Assembly (NCBI GenBank): GCA_965153455.1
Contig: OZ234500.1
Span: 1,054,001 to 1,118,000, forward strand
From: Sphagnum compactum
Taxonomy: Eukaryota; Bryophyta; Sphagnopsida; Sphagnales
Length of the DNA stretch: 64,000 bases
Reading direction: 5' to 3'
Shown here: one piece after another, positions 33,870 to 46,590 of the stretch
Numbering within the stretch: the first letter of the stretch is position 1
Layout of the letters: every line of letters starts with the position of its first letter
Position numbers and translations under genes: made by a program
Notes under the pieces: generated by a model
What the model saw: the letters and a program-made list of their open reading frames with translations, nothing else
What the model was told of the DNA's origin: nothing
The model's database searches: none

Positions 33870-34560
33870 TTTTTTTTTTTCCCACTCTTAATTTGTCTAT
33901 CTTTTCTTGTGAAACTCACCTTGCTACCATTATATTGTGGGTTGATCTCCCAAAGTGCTAAGCATTTAGGAGTTAACTTTTTTTTTTTTCGTCTTCTTAA
34001 ATTGTAAGTGGACACTAGATTTTCTAGAAGGTATCTTTCATTTGCTTTCCCCCAGATGAAGAAGGTAGTGCATGTCTTCATTCATTCTCTCTTCATTTAT
34101 CTTATCCTTCTCAAAAACAAGAGACTCTGAGCAATTGTTTTGGTGAGTTGACCTCCAAAAGATTAGGGGTTAAGTTTTTCTCTTTTTCCTTCTCAAACTT
34201 TTGGTGCAATAAATGAATGGGCAACACTACAGGGTATTTTGTCATTTGCTTTCCCCAAATGAAGAAGAAGGTGTCTCTCTTTTTCCTCTTGATTTGTCTT
34301 ATATCTATCTCAAACCCGGATTCTGATCAATTGTACTATGAGTTGACCTCCAAAAGATAGATGCCTGGCCTTTTAGGGGTTTTTCCTTTCTCTCTCTCTC
34401 TTCTTCTTAAACTTTTGCAAAAAATTAAGTGGACATTAGAGGGTATTTTTTAGGTGATTAGGGGTTTTGTTTTGTTTTTTTCTTCTTAAACTTTTGGCAC
34501 TAAGTAGAGAGTACTTTTCATTTTGCTCGGCCCTTCCCCCTTAAAACAAATATCAGCTAG
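33870..34560 (+). repeat. Diverged tandem array, ~200-bp units, about three and a half copies
   Basis: Repeated markers: GGGTTGATCTCCCAAAG (33940), GAGTTGACCTCCAAAAG (34146) and the same again (34343); CATTTGCTTTCCCCC near 34039 and CATTTGCTTTCCCCA near 34243; CTTCTTAAA...TTTTGG near 33994, 34192, 34405 and 34486. Unit spacing is about 195-205 bp. No coding potential is seen. Confidence 0.7.
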
Positions 34561-36751
34561 CCTACACAACTCTTTGCTTTTGGTTTTTTGGTTGGAACAA
34601 TGGATAGGATCCCTTGCTTGCACGGAAGGAGAGCTCGATACAACTCTTTGACATCATCATACCTTTTGACGATAACGCCACCATTGTGGACCTTGTTGCG
34701 ATGGTATCTGAGAGCCTTGGCACTTTCCCTACCCAATTAGAGGGCGGGAAGCCACACAAGATTGTCAAAAGCACGGATCTGACCATAAAATGCCCTCACC
34801 TGGACCCTCTGTTTTCATAAGCATGACCTTGTGCCTTTGTAAGCAGTTATGTAGATTAACAATATTCACTGGTAGTTTCAACAGCTGCTGGCAAGGCAAG
34901 CTCTGTTCAAGCTTTACAGCTAACTTACCCCCGATATTTTGTTTTGAAGGAGTACACGGAGTCTTTGTGCCATGGGCTTTGTCAGACTCCGAGTTTCACA
35001 ACAATAGACAAATCAATTAGACGAAAAAACAAAGAAAAGACAAAGGACAGGCCACCCACCCACCATCACCTTCTATATCTGGATTTTGGATTCCAACTCG
35101 GGGTAGCTTCGGTGTGTGGACCCGCTTACCCTTTAAACTTAACTTAGAGTCACTTTTAGAGTCGCTTTAGATGAGGATCTAAGTTCCAGGGTCCAATGAA
35201 CAGAGCAATCCTATTGGTTGAGAGGCCATAACTTGGACCCACGGCCTTTAAACGAGGGTTGGAGACCTAAACTTGGTGGCAAATCAAGGCTAAACTACAT
35301 GGCACCATTTTGGAGGAGAAAGTCAATTGGTTCATACTCAAAACAAGAGCTCAAGGGAGAGAGCCCCTGATTTGGAGAATCAAGATGCAAGCTAGGGTTG
35401 AAGGCAAGTTCCAACTCATGGATTGAATTTGCTCCAAATGAGTCCAAATTGGTTCTTAGGAATTTGGACCCTTGGACACCCGACTAAAATGGGCCTTATA
35501 ATACTACTACAAACAGTTTTTGTTTGTTCAACTAGACATGAGTAAGGTTTTATCAACATCATGTGGCAATGGGAATGTTTTGACTTTTGATCAACATTCC
35601 ATGTTTCCATCACTCTTAGCACATTTAAATTTCTTAATACATCTTTCTGTATGGTACGATCAGAGATTTTGCCTCCTAACAACAGCTCTCAATTGGGTTT
35701 GTTCAGTTAGGTGCACTCACACTCACCTCACAACTAGATTTGGTCAAGCATTGATCAAATGTAAGAGTTGTGTGAGTCAAAGTGTGTGTGTGTGAATCGC
35801 TGTAGTAGAGGTGACATCTATCTATCATTTTTTCATGGGGAACATGTGTTCTTTCAAACTCTCTACAAAGTTCCCCAGAGTTCCTAACAATGATTTTACA
35901 TACAGCGTTTCAACCCAATTGTAACCCAATTGTAGCTCTCCGATGGAAAGTGCTTGTCCATGTAGCAAGAAACAAAGGCGGCCATTTCAGTGGCTTTTTC
36001 CATTAGGCTACTACTGTGATCAGAGTTAGCCTACATGGTTGCTGTGATCACAGCCGCCGTCTAATGGAAAGAGACCCTTGGATTGTCCACTTGGCTTCAT
36101 GCCACAAGGAGTAAAGCAAGCTATAAGAAGGAGCCATTTGGCATTAGTAGTAAAGCAGCTCAGACATTTGAGAGTAGCAGAAGCTCGAGTATACTCTCGA
36201 GCTTGGCATAATTTGCAATTCTCTAGTCTACTAAGTTTCCATAACTCGATGCATCTGAATTAGCACACCCACCACCTGTTTGTGTTCCATTGACCTTCCT
36301 CCCAGAGGCAATAATTTCTAGAATTTTGGGTTTGATTGATCAGATTCAGAGATCCTAGTGCAGCTGCCTAGATCCTCTTAGTTTTCTGTGCATCTGGTGT
36401 GTCTAGAGAGACTCTCTCTGTGTCTCTGTGTCTCTCTCTCCCGAGTGTTGTACTTAAATTTTTAGCTACTCTTGTTGCAAATTTTGTGGCCCACTTTTCT
36501 TCAGTCATTTCATTTTAGTGCATATTCTTCAATAGAGTACACAATTGCACAAAGTAGTCTAGTAGGTGACATTTTTTGTAAGTCTTATTTGAAAGACTTT
36601 CTTTCAGTCTGTGATTGAGCATTTTAAACTCGTGAAATTCATTTCCTCTGTTACGAGTGATTGAAAATTGTGTCTTCAAATCTGTCAGTGGCAGTCGGGC
36701 TTCGCTAGATTGTAGCTTCATTTTGCTCTGCAACAAGAAACAAATCATACC
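34561..36751. other. Upstream flank of the dioxygenase gene, with an unassigned frame and inverted repeats
   Basis: A 68-codon plus-strand frame at 34614-34820 has ordinary protein composition (IQLFDIIIPFDDNATIVDLV) but no recognisable family. An inverted repeat pairs CTTTTTCCATTAG (35994) with CTAATGGAAAGAG (36061). A perfect 8-bp palindrome AGCTCGAG/CTCGAGCT with a 6-base loop lies at 36182-36203. A CT-rich leader (36408-36442) precedes the gene. No TATA box could be chosen with confidence. Confidence 0.45.
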
Positions 36752-38294
36752 ATGTCTTCGACTGGGAGTGAAAATCCTGAGCACTGTGGTGACAAGGGAA
36801 GTTCTCCATCCTCACATGAGCTTGAGCTGGATATGAGTCTACAGATCCCCGTCTTAGATATGGAGGATCTGAGAAGAAGAAGCAGCAGCAGCAGCAGCAG
36901 CAACAGGCACTGTAAGCTGGGATCTCAATTGTCAACTGCAAAAGAGGAATTGCTGAAAGCATGCAAAGAATGGGGAACTTTCCATATTGTCAATCATGCA
37001 ATTCCCATGGAGGTCATCGAGAGATATCGGGCACTAATGATGAAGATCTTCTCTCTTCCTTTGGAGCACAAGCTGAAAGCTAAAAGATCACAATTCTCGG
37101 TGTTTGGATACGAATACAAACAAAATTCAGGCCCTCTTGACATTTTCCAAGTTGGAGATCAAGATGCCATCATCCATTACTATGCCCGCAAATTCTTTCC
37201 AGATTCTTGCCCTTCTGAATTTTGGTAAAATTTCTCACTTCCTCAAATTATGCCCAGAAAAACAACCTTGCACACAATTCTAGGGCTTCTCTCATTCACC
37301 ATCAATTCTAGGGTTCCTCTCATTCACTATCAATTCTAGGGTTTTTTTCACTCTCATTTGATCAACTTTCTCACATTCTTTGGTGAAGTCTTATTGAATG
37401 TTTTTGTTTTCTTGGGTGCGGCAGGCTTATAAATATTGTTGCCTCTTGTTGATACACATGCAGTGCCACTATCAAGGAGTGCAAGGAGGCTTTATGCAAA
37501 CTTTCTATTGAACTATTAGACATTGTGATTGAAGGTTTGGGGATTAATCCCAATGACTTTGATGTCTACAAGAGGGATATGCAAGCAGTCCTTCGAGCAA
37601 ATTACTACCACCGAACCGATAGTCAAGAGCAAGTGATTGGACTCACACCCCACATGGATGGAGGTTTCATTACTCTCTTGCTTCAAGATGATGTTGCTGG
37701 GTTGGAAGTAGTGAAAGATGGAGAATGGTTTTGTGTTAAGCCTGAAAGAGGTACAATTTGCGTCCATTTTGGTGATATGTTGGAGGTAAAGTCATTATGC
37801 ATCATTCATCCCATATACACATTGCTACTTAGTCGGTAACGTTCTTAATTTGTTATATTGAGTGTACATGCTCAATCTCTTCTTTATTTTCAATTATTGA
37901 AGTTGTTCAAATATATTACCCTAACCCTAAAACCTCTTTATCATATGTGAGTTCTTTAGCACACAAGACCAATGATTCCCATTTTGTTGTTGTTGTTGTT
38001 GTGTTTTGTGTACAATAGGTGTTCACAAATGGGCATCTCAAGAGTATACAACACCGGAGTCTTGCACCCACAACAAAACCCCGACTTTCAATTGGATACT
38101 TTCTCATTCCTTTGGATACGGTGGTGGTATCTGCAGCACCTGAATTCGTAGATGCAAAGTCGAATCCTCCCATGTTCAGACCATTCAAATGGCTTGAGTA
38201 TATGGAGGTGCACCGATATCTTAGGTTGGGATTAAATGGGGTTTTCCGACCTAACCCAAGTTCACTCTTGTTTTTCAAAGCAGCTGATGTTTAG
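36752..38294 (+). CDS. 2-oxoglutarate/Fe(II)-dependent dioxygenase, gibberellin-oxidase-like, 3 exons, 356 residues
   Basis: Exons 36752-37224, 37464-37785 and 38019-38294, with GT-AG introns and phases 2 then 0. The start is the ATG after CAAATCATACC; it gives a leader of about 30 residues before the conserved IPVLDMEDL. The N-terminal domain has KACKEWGTFHIVNHAIP (about 70-86) and FGYEYKQ. The catalytic core shows the iron ligands His221 and Asp223 (TPHMDGGF) and His277 (QHRSL), with the 2-oxoglutarate contact Arg287-x-Ser289 (RLSIGYF). Length is normal for the plant DOXC class. The C-terminal NPPMFRPFKWLEYMEV resembles gibberellin 3-/20-oxidases. An oxidation step on gibberellin or another small molecule in the cytosol is likely; the substrate cannot be read from sequence. 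The gene appears intact but is surrounded by repeats. A Ser run (about residues 44-50) is encoded by an AGC tract. Confidence 0.9.
37275..37358 (+). repeat. Three 28-bp tandem units inside intron 1 of the dioxygenase gene
   Basis: Units begin CAATTCTAGGG at 37275, 37303 and 37331, each followed by a CT-rich stretch. It lies wholly inside intron 1 (37225-37463). Confidence 0.85.
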
Positions 38295-41200
38295 TGTTCT
38301 GCTTACATGAGAAGTCAATCCTTGTTGGCTTATTTTTTGGGGGTGCTTTTTTTTATGTCCACATAGAGTGGATAAACTTACCCTTTTTATACTAGTAGGA
38401 AAGTGTTTTTCTTTTTCTTTGTCAATTTTGCAGTGTAGCTCTAGTGCTGATCATTCATTAAGAAAATTTAGCCAATTTTGGCTCTAAAAAAATATGAAAG
38501 TAATTTTTTAAAAGCTTCCTTCTATATTGTTGGTATCCACCAATGGCTTTTGTTTTTCTCCCCCAATTTTCTTAAAGAAACCTACTGAAAAACTGTTGCC
38601 AAAACTCAAATCTGACTTGAAATGAGACAAATTATTTTCAAATTTGAAAAGTCCTATCAAAATTTGTTGATCCTCTCCCCCCCCCCCCCCCCTCCCAACA
38701 AAAAGGGGAATATGAAACAGAAATAATTTAAATTTTAGTACCTGAAATTTTGCACCAAAAAGAAGGCTGGTACCCACCAGAACCTGATGTGGAATCTGGT
38801 GATTTTAGAAATTATTTTTGAAATTTGGCAATTCAAAAACCCAAAAGAAACTCATTTTTTCATTTATGAGAAAAAATCACCAATAAGGGAGTAATTATTT
38901 AAAGGATGTTATTATGATAAAACATGATTCAGTAAAGAAAATGAGCAGTGAAGGTGTAGGTAAGGCAAATCTAAAATCAGGGGTGAAATTCTAATAGGGA
39001 CCAACCCTTTTCCTTTATCAAGTTGTGCAATTTTGAATTGATCCCCAATTTTGGCAAAACTAAGGTTTAGCCTCGTAGCCCAACTTTCAGGTATTTTATG
39101 AGTAACTTTAATATCTTTACAACTTTTCAAACAACCTTTCAATTATACTTTTCCTTGAAATGTGCCACATTTTTGTGGGGGGGGGGGGGGGGGGTTATGA
39201 AAATATCACATGCAAAACAAAAACCCAAAAAAACAGAGCTTTGAGGGAAGAAAAACCTTTGACAAGGTCCAAAAGCTTATAGAAAGTTTAGTCTTTTTTT
39301 TCTTAGGGCAATATAGTTTTCCGTAAAAGTCAGGAAAACACAGCACCAAAACCCTGAGTTTGGTCCAAAACCGGGTGAGATTTTAAAAAAACCTGCAAAA
39401 CAGTACATTGGGATTCACTGGGGAGGGGGGGTGAAACTCAGAAAAGCACCATTTTTGGTTGTAAACTGAGTTTTATGCTATTTTGACCCCCTCTTTCTTT
39501 TTTCCTGAGCCCCTACACTCCCGCTGCATATATTTTCACTGCTCCTACTTGTACAACTACTATAAATACTCTCGAACCTTGTGCATTAAATGCCGAGTTT
39601 CAGCATTTCATACCCAGATTTAACAAGGTGTGTTATACACAATGGCCCGGCCATTAATTTAATATCAACAATTGATGTTGTATGGCGAGTTGGTCATAGC
39701 TAGGGGAAATTTTTTAAATGAATTTTTTTTAATGTACATCATCATGTTGTGGTAAATGAAAAAAATTCATGATTTTTTTTTCATTTTTTAACATCACATC
39801 GGTCATGAGGAAGCTAAAAGGATCTCACATTAAATGATGACATGTTCTAGGAACCTATCTAAACATTTAAAAAATTGTTACCAAACCAAAACCAATAAGA
39901 AAATGTTTCAACATGATATTCAATTTTTTGCAAATTTAATGACTTTTTTCTCCAAAGAAAAAAGTGATCAAAATATTTCCTTTTCATATTATTTTTCACA
40001 TTCGTGCAAAATTTCAAACCAAAAAAAAATGGTTATGACATGTGTATTTGAAAATTTCCAATCACATTGTCACGTGTTGAAAGAATTACATGATTTTCAG
40101 TGTATGATGAGTGCCATAACCTTTTTTGAAAAAAATAGTATCATATTTAGTTTTGTGGATTATGAATTGGTGACAAAGTCACTTGAGGCTAGGTGCACAT
40201 TTCAGGAGGTGGGAGAGAAAACAAAATATCAAAAAGATGAATGTGAATTTTTCACAACCAAATGAGAATGAATCATCTCACCTAGTCTCTAGGGGGCAAA
40301 ATCCCTTGAAGCTACTATGCTCTGTAATGATTCTCAACACAATATCCCTGCCTGCCTCACCAGGCAGGGCCAATAAAATTTCCTTACTTTGCAGACCTCA
40401 TAAAAGAGGGGATGGGGGGGTGAAAGGAGGCCCAAAAACAGGGTGCAGACAGAGTGACTTTATGGAAAACTCTCATAATTTACTGGATCCCCATTTCATG
40501 AAAAACTTTGAGTGTAAAACTTGACATAGCAAAATCTGGTTGGATGAGCTTGGCTCTTATACCCAATGGAGCAAACTCCCTCCTACTTGCACTTTAGTGT
40601 TGTGAGAGGAATAAAAGAGAGGCTATAACAAAAGAGTGTAATTTATCTCCTTACAATTTCTCACTCCAGATTTTATCATTAATTTTATAAGTGATTGGAA
40701 TTTTATCTAGTGTAAATTCAACTAATTTTATTATTTTTTGGGGAAATTAGCCAGAACTTTGGCATTATTAAAAAAACCCTAATTGCACCCAAGTAAAACT
40801 AAAAGTCATTTGTAATAATGGTTTTGTTCAATTAATGCACAATGCCCAAAAAATAAAAGATTTTTTATTAATTTTTTTGTATAACCAATTAAAACTAATA
40901 ACTTGCTTTAAAATCACTTTTTGGATATTGCCCTTTTAAAGAACTTGTATTTATATAGCTACAAATTGTGACCTATTTAAAAAAGGACAAATGCTCGATC
41001 CAAGTTCAAATTTCAGTTTCAACAAAAGGTTAATTGCATAACCTTAATCCTAATTTGATTCCAAGAAAATTCTTAACTTTCAATTTCGATGTACCCTAGA
41101 ACCAACACTTGGTCCACACTAGTTTGAACTAGTGTTGGCAAGTTTTTAGATTTTAACAAATTAACGTCTAGGTTATAGGTCAGGTTCTAAAGTTTTTGGA

Positions 41201-42102
41201 TTAGAGGTTCTAAATTTCCTTGGACCTACCATTGAAACCTAATCAAAGAACTAGCCCATTTTCAAAATTGAACTAGAACTTGAAGTAGGGGTGTGGTCCC
41301 ATTGTTTAAAGTCCAAGTTTTCTAGGTACATAAATACAAATTTTTAAAATACAATATAAGCTTAACCTTACATTAACCTTACATTTAAGCAAGTTATTGC
41401 ATTTGATTGGTTGTACATAATTTTTATTACATAATTTTTATTTTGAATTATGTGTACTAGTTGAACAAACTAATATTACACAATTTTTATTTTGTTTGGT
41501 TATGTTAATGGAAATGGAACTAGACCTTGTCTTAAACCAAACTAATTCTAAATTCTTTGTGAAAATCATTGGAATAGAAGATTTTTAAAATCCAAAAAAC
41601 TCGTCTTGAGACCAAACCAATGGTTGCATCAAAAACAAAGAAGACTTAGAACTAGGATTGAAAGTTCTTTTTGAAATAAAATACCAAACAAAATTAGTTT
41701 GAACCCATTGATTGCAACATCATGGCATTGCCAAATATGTGAATCCTCCCACTTTGTTCGAATTCTTTCTAATACCAATGGTGACTCATTCTAGAAGAAA
41801 TAAATCCTATGTATAGGCAAATAGGAAAACAAGTGATTAAAATAGGTAAATAGATGGTTTATACATAGTTAAAAAGTTCATTTACACCTATTGTTAGGGC
41901 CTATATTGTTAATAACACTAGTAGTAGGCTTAGATTATGCACCCCCCCCCCCCCCCAAACACTTGTTGAGATTCGTGTAGCTTGTTCAAGGTGTCAATTT
42001 CCTTATATGTATTGAATTGTTTGCTATTAAGAAATCTATTGTTTTTTAAATTCTTCTTGTGGTTGTGTATGTTGTCAATGTTGTGTATATGACTGGCATG
42101 AA
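38295..42102. other. AT-rich interval with long G/C homopolymers, no gene recognised
   Basis: Contains C16 at 38677-38692, G18 at 39177-39194 and C15 at 41942-41956. A 143-codon frame (39834-40265) is Phe/Lys/Ser-rich with no motif. A short hairpin CCCTGCCTG/CAGGCAGGG lies at about 40347-40370. Around 40980-41700 there are loose copies of the GGAACT-type repeat. No splice-supported exon was found. Confidence 0.45.
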
Positions 42103-42520
42103 ATGGACAACAAGTTTAAAAGATGGTGTGGGTTTCTTTCAATTCAAGAACCCATAGATGGGACTCAAGGAAATTTTCTGGTTCTGTATGGCCAGGAGCA
42201 AAAGAAAAAGCTAGCTTTGAGAGCTTTACATTTTTCTTTGGTACATGGCAAATTATATTGTCAAGGTCAAGACCAAGTTTTGAGGCATTGCTTTCATGAC
42301 TTGGAAATTTCACAGTGCTACAGAAAATGCATGAGGGAGTTGGTGGTGGGCATTTCTCATTTGAAATCATAGTTCGTAAGATCTTGGATGTGAAGTATTG
42401 GTGGTCAACAATGCACAAGGATGTTTTTCAATATTACCAAGCTTGTGACAACTATCATTGAATAGGGAATTTAATAGAAAGTAGCATAGCAAAACTGGTA
42501 ACTTCATTACCAGCAAAAGT
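42103..42520 (+). pseudogene. Ty3/gypsy integrase, N-terminal zinc-binding region
   Basis: The first frame (42103-42372) contains LRALHFSLVHGKLYCQGQDQVLRHC, typical of the segment before the integrase HHCC finger. A 1-base shift then gives HEGVGGGHFSFEI (about 42328), VRKILDVKYWW, MHKDVFQYYQACDNYH, IGNLI, AKLVTSLPA. The last Cys of the HHCC finger appears changed to Tyr. The frame ends in a T run at the insertion point. Confidence 0.82.
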
Positions 42521-45500
42521 TTTTTTTAAGGGGTGAAATTGTAGCCCTCGATCATTATCATCCTCCAAGGGGTAGGACCAGGGGTTAAGGCTAATACCTT
42601 GTTACTCCACAAACAAAAGACTACCCTCACTAGCTTACTTTACTACAATTACTCAAGTAGTAAATAAGATGTCATACAAGTGGAAATGGGGAAGGTAAGG
42701 GTCTGCTGTCTAAGACCAGACCTACACTCATTTCAATTTTCTAATCTAGGGAGTAGAAGGTATAATGTAAAAAGTGCAAGGTGAGAAAGAGGGATAACCT
42801 GAGAGTAGTTATTATCCTTGGGTCTGTAGTACTTTCAACATTCCCGGAAACTACTTAAGGGGTTTGTAGACCCTTCTAACATTGTTATCCCTCCCTTCCC
42901 CATGCCTGCAAGTTCTCTAGTGGTTCTACTTGCCACCTTCAGCCCTCGAAGTCCCTCCTATGCACTCTATCATTTACAACCATTTCATTAAAAGAAATTT
43001 GAAAATCAACGATTGGATTTGCGACTCATTAATAGTTGTAATGGACACATGCGATTAAAATTGTTTAGTCACCTTATACAAGTGCCAAAAGACAGTTAGT
43101 CGCAAAAGACATGACATGGCCATGAAGTTGAAAGTGTAGTTATGATTAGGCTAGAAATTTCTCATCCATTGCCATGGAAGATCTTAAATATGATGTGGAA
43201 CCCCAATTTGCTTTTGCATTTGTGACTACATTTGGGATAGTCGCATGCTACCAAATGTGCCATTGGTGGGTGGTTAGGATTTAACCACCTGGTAATTTAA
43301 AAAACCAATGGCCATAAAACTGTGGCAATTTTCCATTTGTTCAAAAAATAAATAAATAATTACAATAATTATATATAATAATTATAATAACTAATTATAA
43401 TAATTATAATAATTAAATATTAATACTACAGAAATTAGATATTATAATTTAATTAATTAAATTCAATATTATAATTACTTAATTATAATCTATCCTAGGC
43501 TGAACTATAGTAGGTAATCTATTTTAAGCTAGGCTAGGGTAAAATAGGTTACCTAATGTAGGCCAAGTGGGTAGGTAGGATCCTATTTACTTTGTTGGGG
43601 ACAAGCCTTTTGATTGGCTCATCCCAAATGGCACATGCACTATTTATAGCACATACCATGAATTCAGTCCATTCTTTCACCTATTTATATACTTTACAAG
43701 TTTGAAATTATAGACAAAAGATATGGGATAAATTTTAATGAAAGGGAAACACTATAACATTACAACATTATCACATCCTTTGTCCCATACAAAACATTAT
43801 CATAAATCCACACATCAAAATACTTATTACTTAACTTTAATTACTTCCTACCTATTACCTACCCTACGTACTAATTATGTATAATATTACCTAGGCTACA
43901 TACCTACTATCTATTACCTAACCTACATTTAATAAATTAATTACCTAACCAACTTAATTTATTATTATTATTATGTTAAAAATCATATATCCACAAAATA
44001 AAATATTTAAAATTTAACCTACCTACTACTTACTATATACTACCTAGCCTACCTAATAAATTAATTACTTAGCTTACATTTAATAAATTATTTTTTTAAC
44101 ATAGCTAATTAATTAATCAATTAATACAAAAACATTATGACATATCCACAAAATAAAATACCTATTGCTTAACTTATAACCTACCTACCTACTAGGTCTA
44201 CTAGTGCCTATCCTACTTATTACATACTACCTAGCTTATCTAATTATTGATTAAGTACTTAATCTAACTAAGTAATAAATTAGTATGAAAACATGATCAC
44301 ATATTCGTAAAAAAAGTTATTTAACCTACCTATTACCTATCCTACTTACTACCTGCTACTTAGTCTACTACTTAATGACCTAGCCTACCAACTACCTACC
44401 TAACTTACCTAGCCTAATTAGGTCTAACCTTCATAACCTAACAACCTATTAATTACAGTTAGTAAACAAACCTACTACTACCGATAAATAACTTAGGCCA
44501 ATTAATTAAGTATGCAAGCTAAGCTAGGCTATCAATGTACATAGGCCTATTTAATTTAACGTAACTTATTACACTTATCTAGCTTAATTTACCAACTAGG
44601 TTATAATAGCCTTTTCTAGCAACCTATTAGATATTAAATATTATATCATGGAAGACCAATGGATAATTGCAAACAAGACCCATGGATGGGTATATTGAAG
44701 GGATGTAGTCCAATTGAAATAACAAAATTTGTTATGTGTGGTCTATATTTCTTTGTACATGAGGTAGAATATACTATTGTAGTTGCAAAAACTTTCATTG
44801 TAGTTGCAAAAACAACTACATTATCATCCATCAATGGATGCAATCAAAATTGGATGACATTGTTCACTTTTCATACATTTTCAATGAAAATCATATTAGT
44901 CGTAAGTTTTAATCTCATCTACAACTAAATTTTGGTTCAACCCTTCCTATAATTACATATGCAACTACAAAAAGTTGCAACTACATAGACACGTAGGACA
45001 AACACATTGCTAGTCATAAAATAAGTTGGTTTCGATAGTAGTGGCAACAATATGGTTAGAATGGACAACATTTCTTCTAATGACTGTCATCCTTTCGTAG
45101 CTCTGCCTATTGCCTATCGTAGTGCCTTCTAGCCTGCAGGAAGTAACTTGTTGGTTTGTTACCCTTGATTTCCACCACCACGGATTGATTATTACCCTCC
45201 TATGGCAGCCAGTAACTTAGGGCTCTAGAAACTACCTAATGGTCAACCCTTCACTCTCTGTCCTAGAAGAAATGTAAAGATATTAGCTTAATGAAACATC
45301 CTACTTTTATCACCTAAACGATTATACCTTCCACATTTAATAGAACATCAACGCAACATAAGAAAATCGAGTCCTTCACCCATCATACATTAAAATCACA
45401 CACAAAGTACATACTTTTTTCTCTGTTCCTTTCCTCCACTTTCTAAGTGAGTGGAGAGTGGAGGACAGGAATGGAAAAAGAAGTATGGACTTTGTGTGTG

Positions 45501-45718
45501 ATTGACCCCTAGAAAATAAATCCCTTATCCTAATCCCTTCCTAGAAATCTCCTAGATGATTGGGTGGATTACCCCCAACCATTCATTAACCCGAACTACA
45601 TAATCCCAAGTTAGCTAAACCCCTTGGGTAAGGGACAATAAGTCTACCACTAGTAATTAGTAGTCATTATGAGGCCTATGGAATTAATTAGTTCAAAGAT
45701 TTCTACCTATTAACATCT
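42521..45718. mobile_element. ~3.2-kb insertion of unknown type within the integrase gene
   Basis: The integrase reading stops after LPA at about 42520 and resumes with FHEMGLDF (one base lost) at 45718, so the material between is foreign. It is very AT-rich, with long tracts of CCTA-, TTAC- and ATAATTAT-type words (43330-44600), a near-perfect hairpin (45394-45503) and no coding frame above 90 codons. Neither terminal repeats nor a clear target duplication could be found by eye, so the element class is open. Confidence 0.6.
45394..45503. repeat. 110-bp near-perfect inverted repeat (hairpin)
   Basis: The left arm AATCACACACAAAGTACATA... pairs with the right arm ...AAGTATGGACTTTGTGTGTG ATT; the centre pairs CCTCCACTTTCT with AGTGGAGAGTGGAGG. 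Arms are about 50 bases with a few mismatches and almost no loop. It could be a small MITE or a precursor of small RNAs. Confidence 0.85.
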
Positions 45719-46590
45719 TTCATGAAATGGGATTGGATTTTGTCGTCCCAATCAAATCTATAAGCGAGTATATCGAAAATAAGTACATTTTGGTAGCCAC
45801 TGATTACGCCACCAAATGGGTGGAAACAAAAGCATTGAACACCAATATAATGGCTGTGACAACAAAATTCATTTATGAATTCATTTTCACACAATTTGGC
45901 TGTCTGCTTACTTTGGTAAGTGTTTAGGGCATTCATTTTATTAATGATGCCATTGAGATTCTTACAAACCATTTTCTATTATGACATATGACCTTGAGGA
46001 TAAAGGATAGGGAAAATCCACCTACAAAGTCATTGGTTCATTGCTTACTAAGTCAGTGAATGAGAATTGTACCAATTAGGATGAGCACTTGCACACGATT
46101 TTGTATGTTTACTACACAACATTCAAGGTAACCATTGGACACACACTATTTAGCTAGTTTATGGGCCATTACCCTTTGATGCCAACAAAATACATGTTGC
46201 CCATGAGTAATTCACATCCCAACCAAAATTTCTTTCCTACACGTATTCTAACCAGTTGCATGGCAAAATTGGAGCACTTGGATGAAATTCGCCAAGAGGT
46301 AAGAAATCGGACAAGAACAAGGCAATGGAACACAACATTATGGGTTCAACAAAACCACAAAATTAAGACTTTCTTTATGGGGGACATAGTTTTTGGGTTT
46401 CCAAAGGGCAGAAAGGAACACATTGAAAAGTTCAAAAACCGGTGGTTTGGCTCGTATAAAATATAGTATTGTTTCCCCAACAATATTGCATTACTCGTTA
46501 ACATCGACAAGTTCGAACCAAATCCCATTTTGGTGAACGTCAACAAGCTCAAACCTTATCGATTGGAAACTACCATCGAAGGGGGAGGTT
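45719..46590 (+). pseudogene. Ty3/gypsy integrase core and C-terminal region
   Basis: [14 protein letters not shown] (45784-45825, with the first catalytic Asp in TDYATKW) and [13 protein letters not shown] are followed by stop codons and frameshifts through the middle. EHLHTILYVYYTTFKV and GHYPLMPTKY (46161) then lead to the C-terminal region: LDEIRQEV, FMGDIVFGFPKGRKEHIEKFKNRWFGSYKI, VNVNKLKPY. The frame ends at about 46589. Several stops replace Gln, Trp or Arg codons, all explained by C-to-T changes. Confidence 0.85.

Noticed and set aside
33838-34560. CRISPR-like or regularly spaced short repeat array
   Set aside because: The units are about 200 bp, diverged and tandem, with no unique spacers. 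The DNA is a plant nuclear region.
39834-40265. 143-codon plus-strand frame as a gene
   Set aside because: Composition is dominated by Phe, Lys, Ser and Asn as expected from AT-rich DNA. No motif, splice context or repeat-family protein match was seen.
40552-40565. GGCTCTTATACCC, similar to a reverse-strand initiator-tRNA primer site
   Set aside because: Two mismatches, no LTR or coding region in the required orientation, and a nearby G-rich tract points the other way. I could not build a consistent element.
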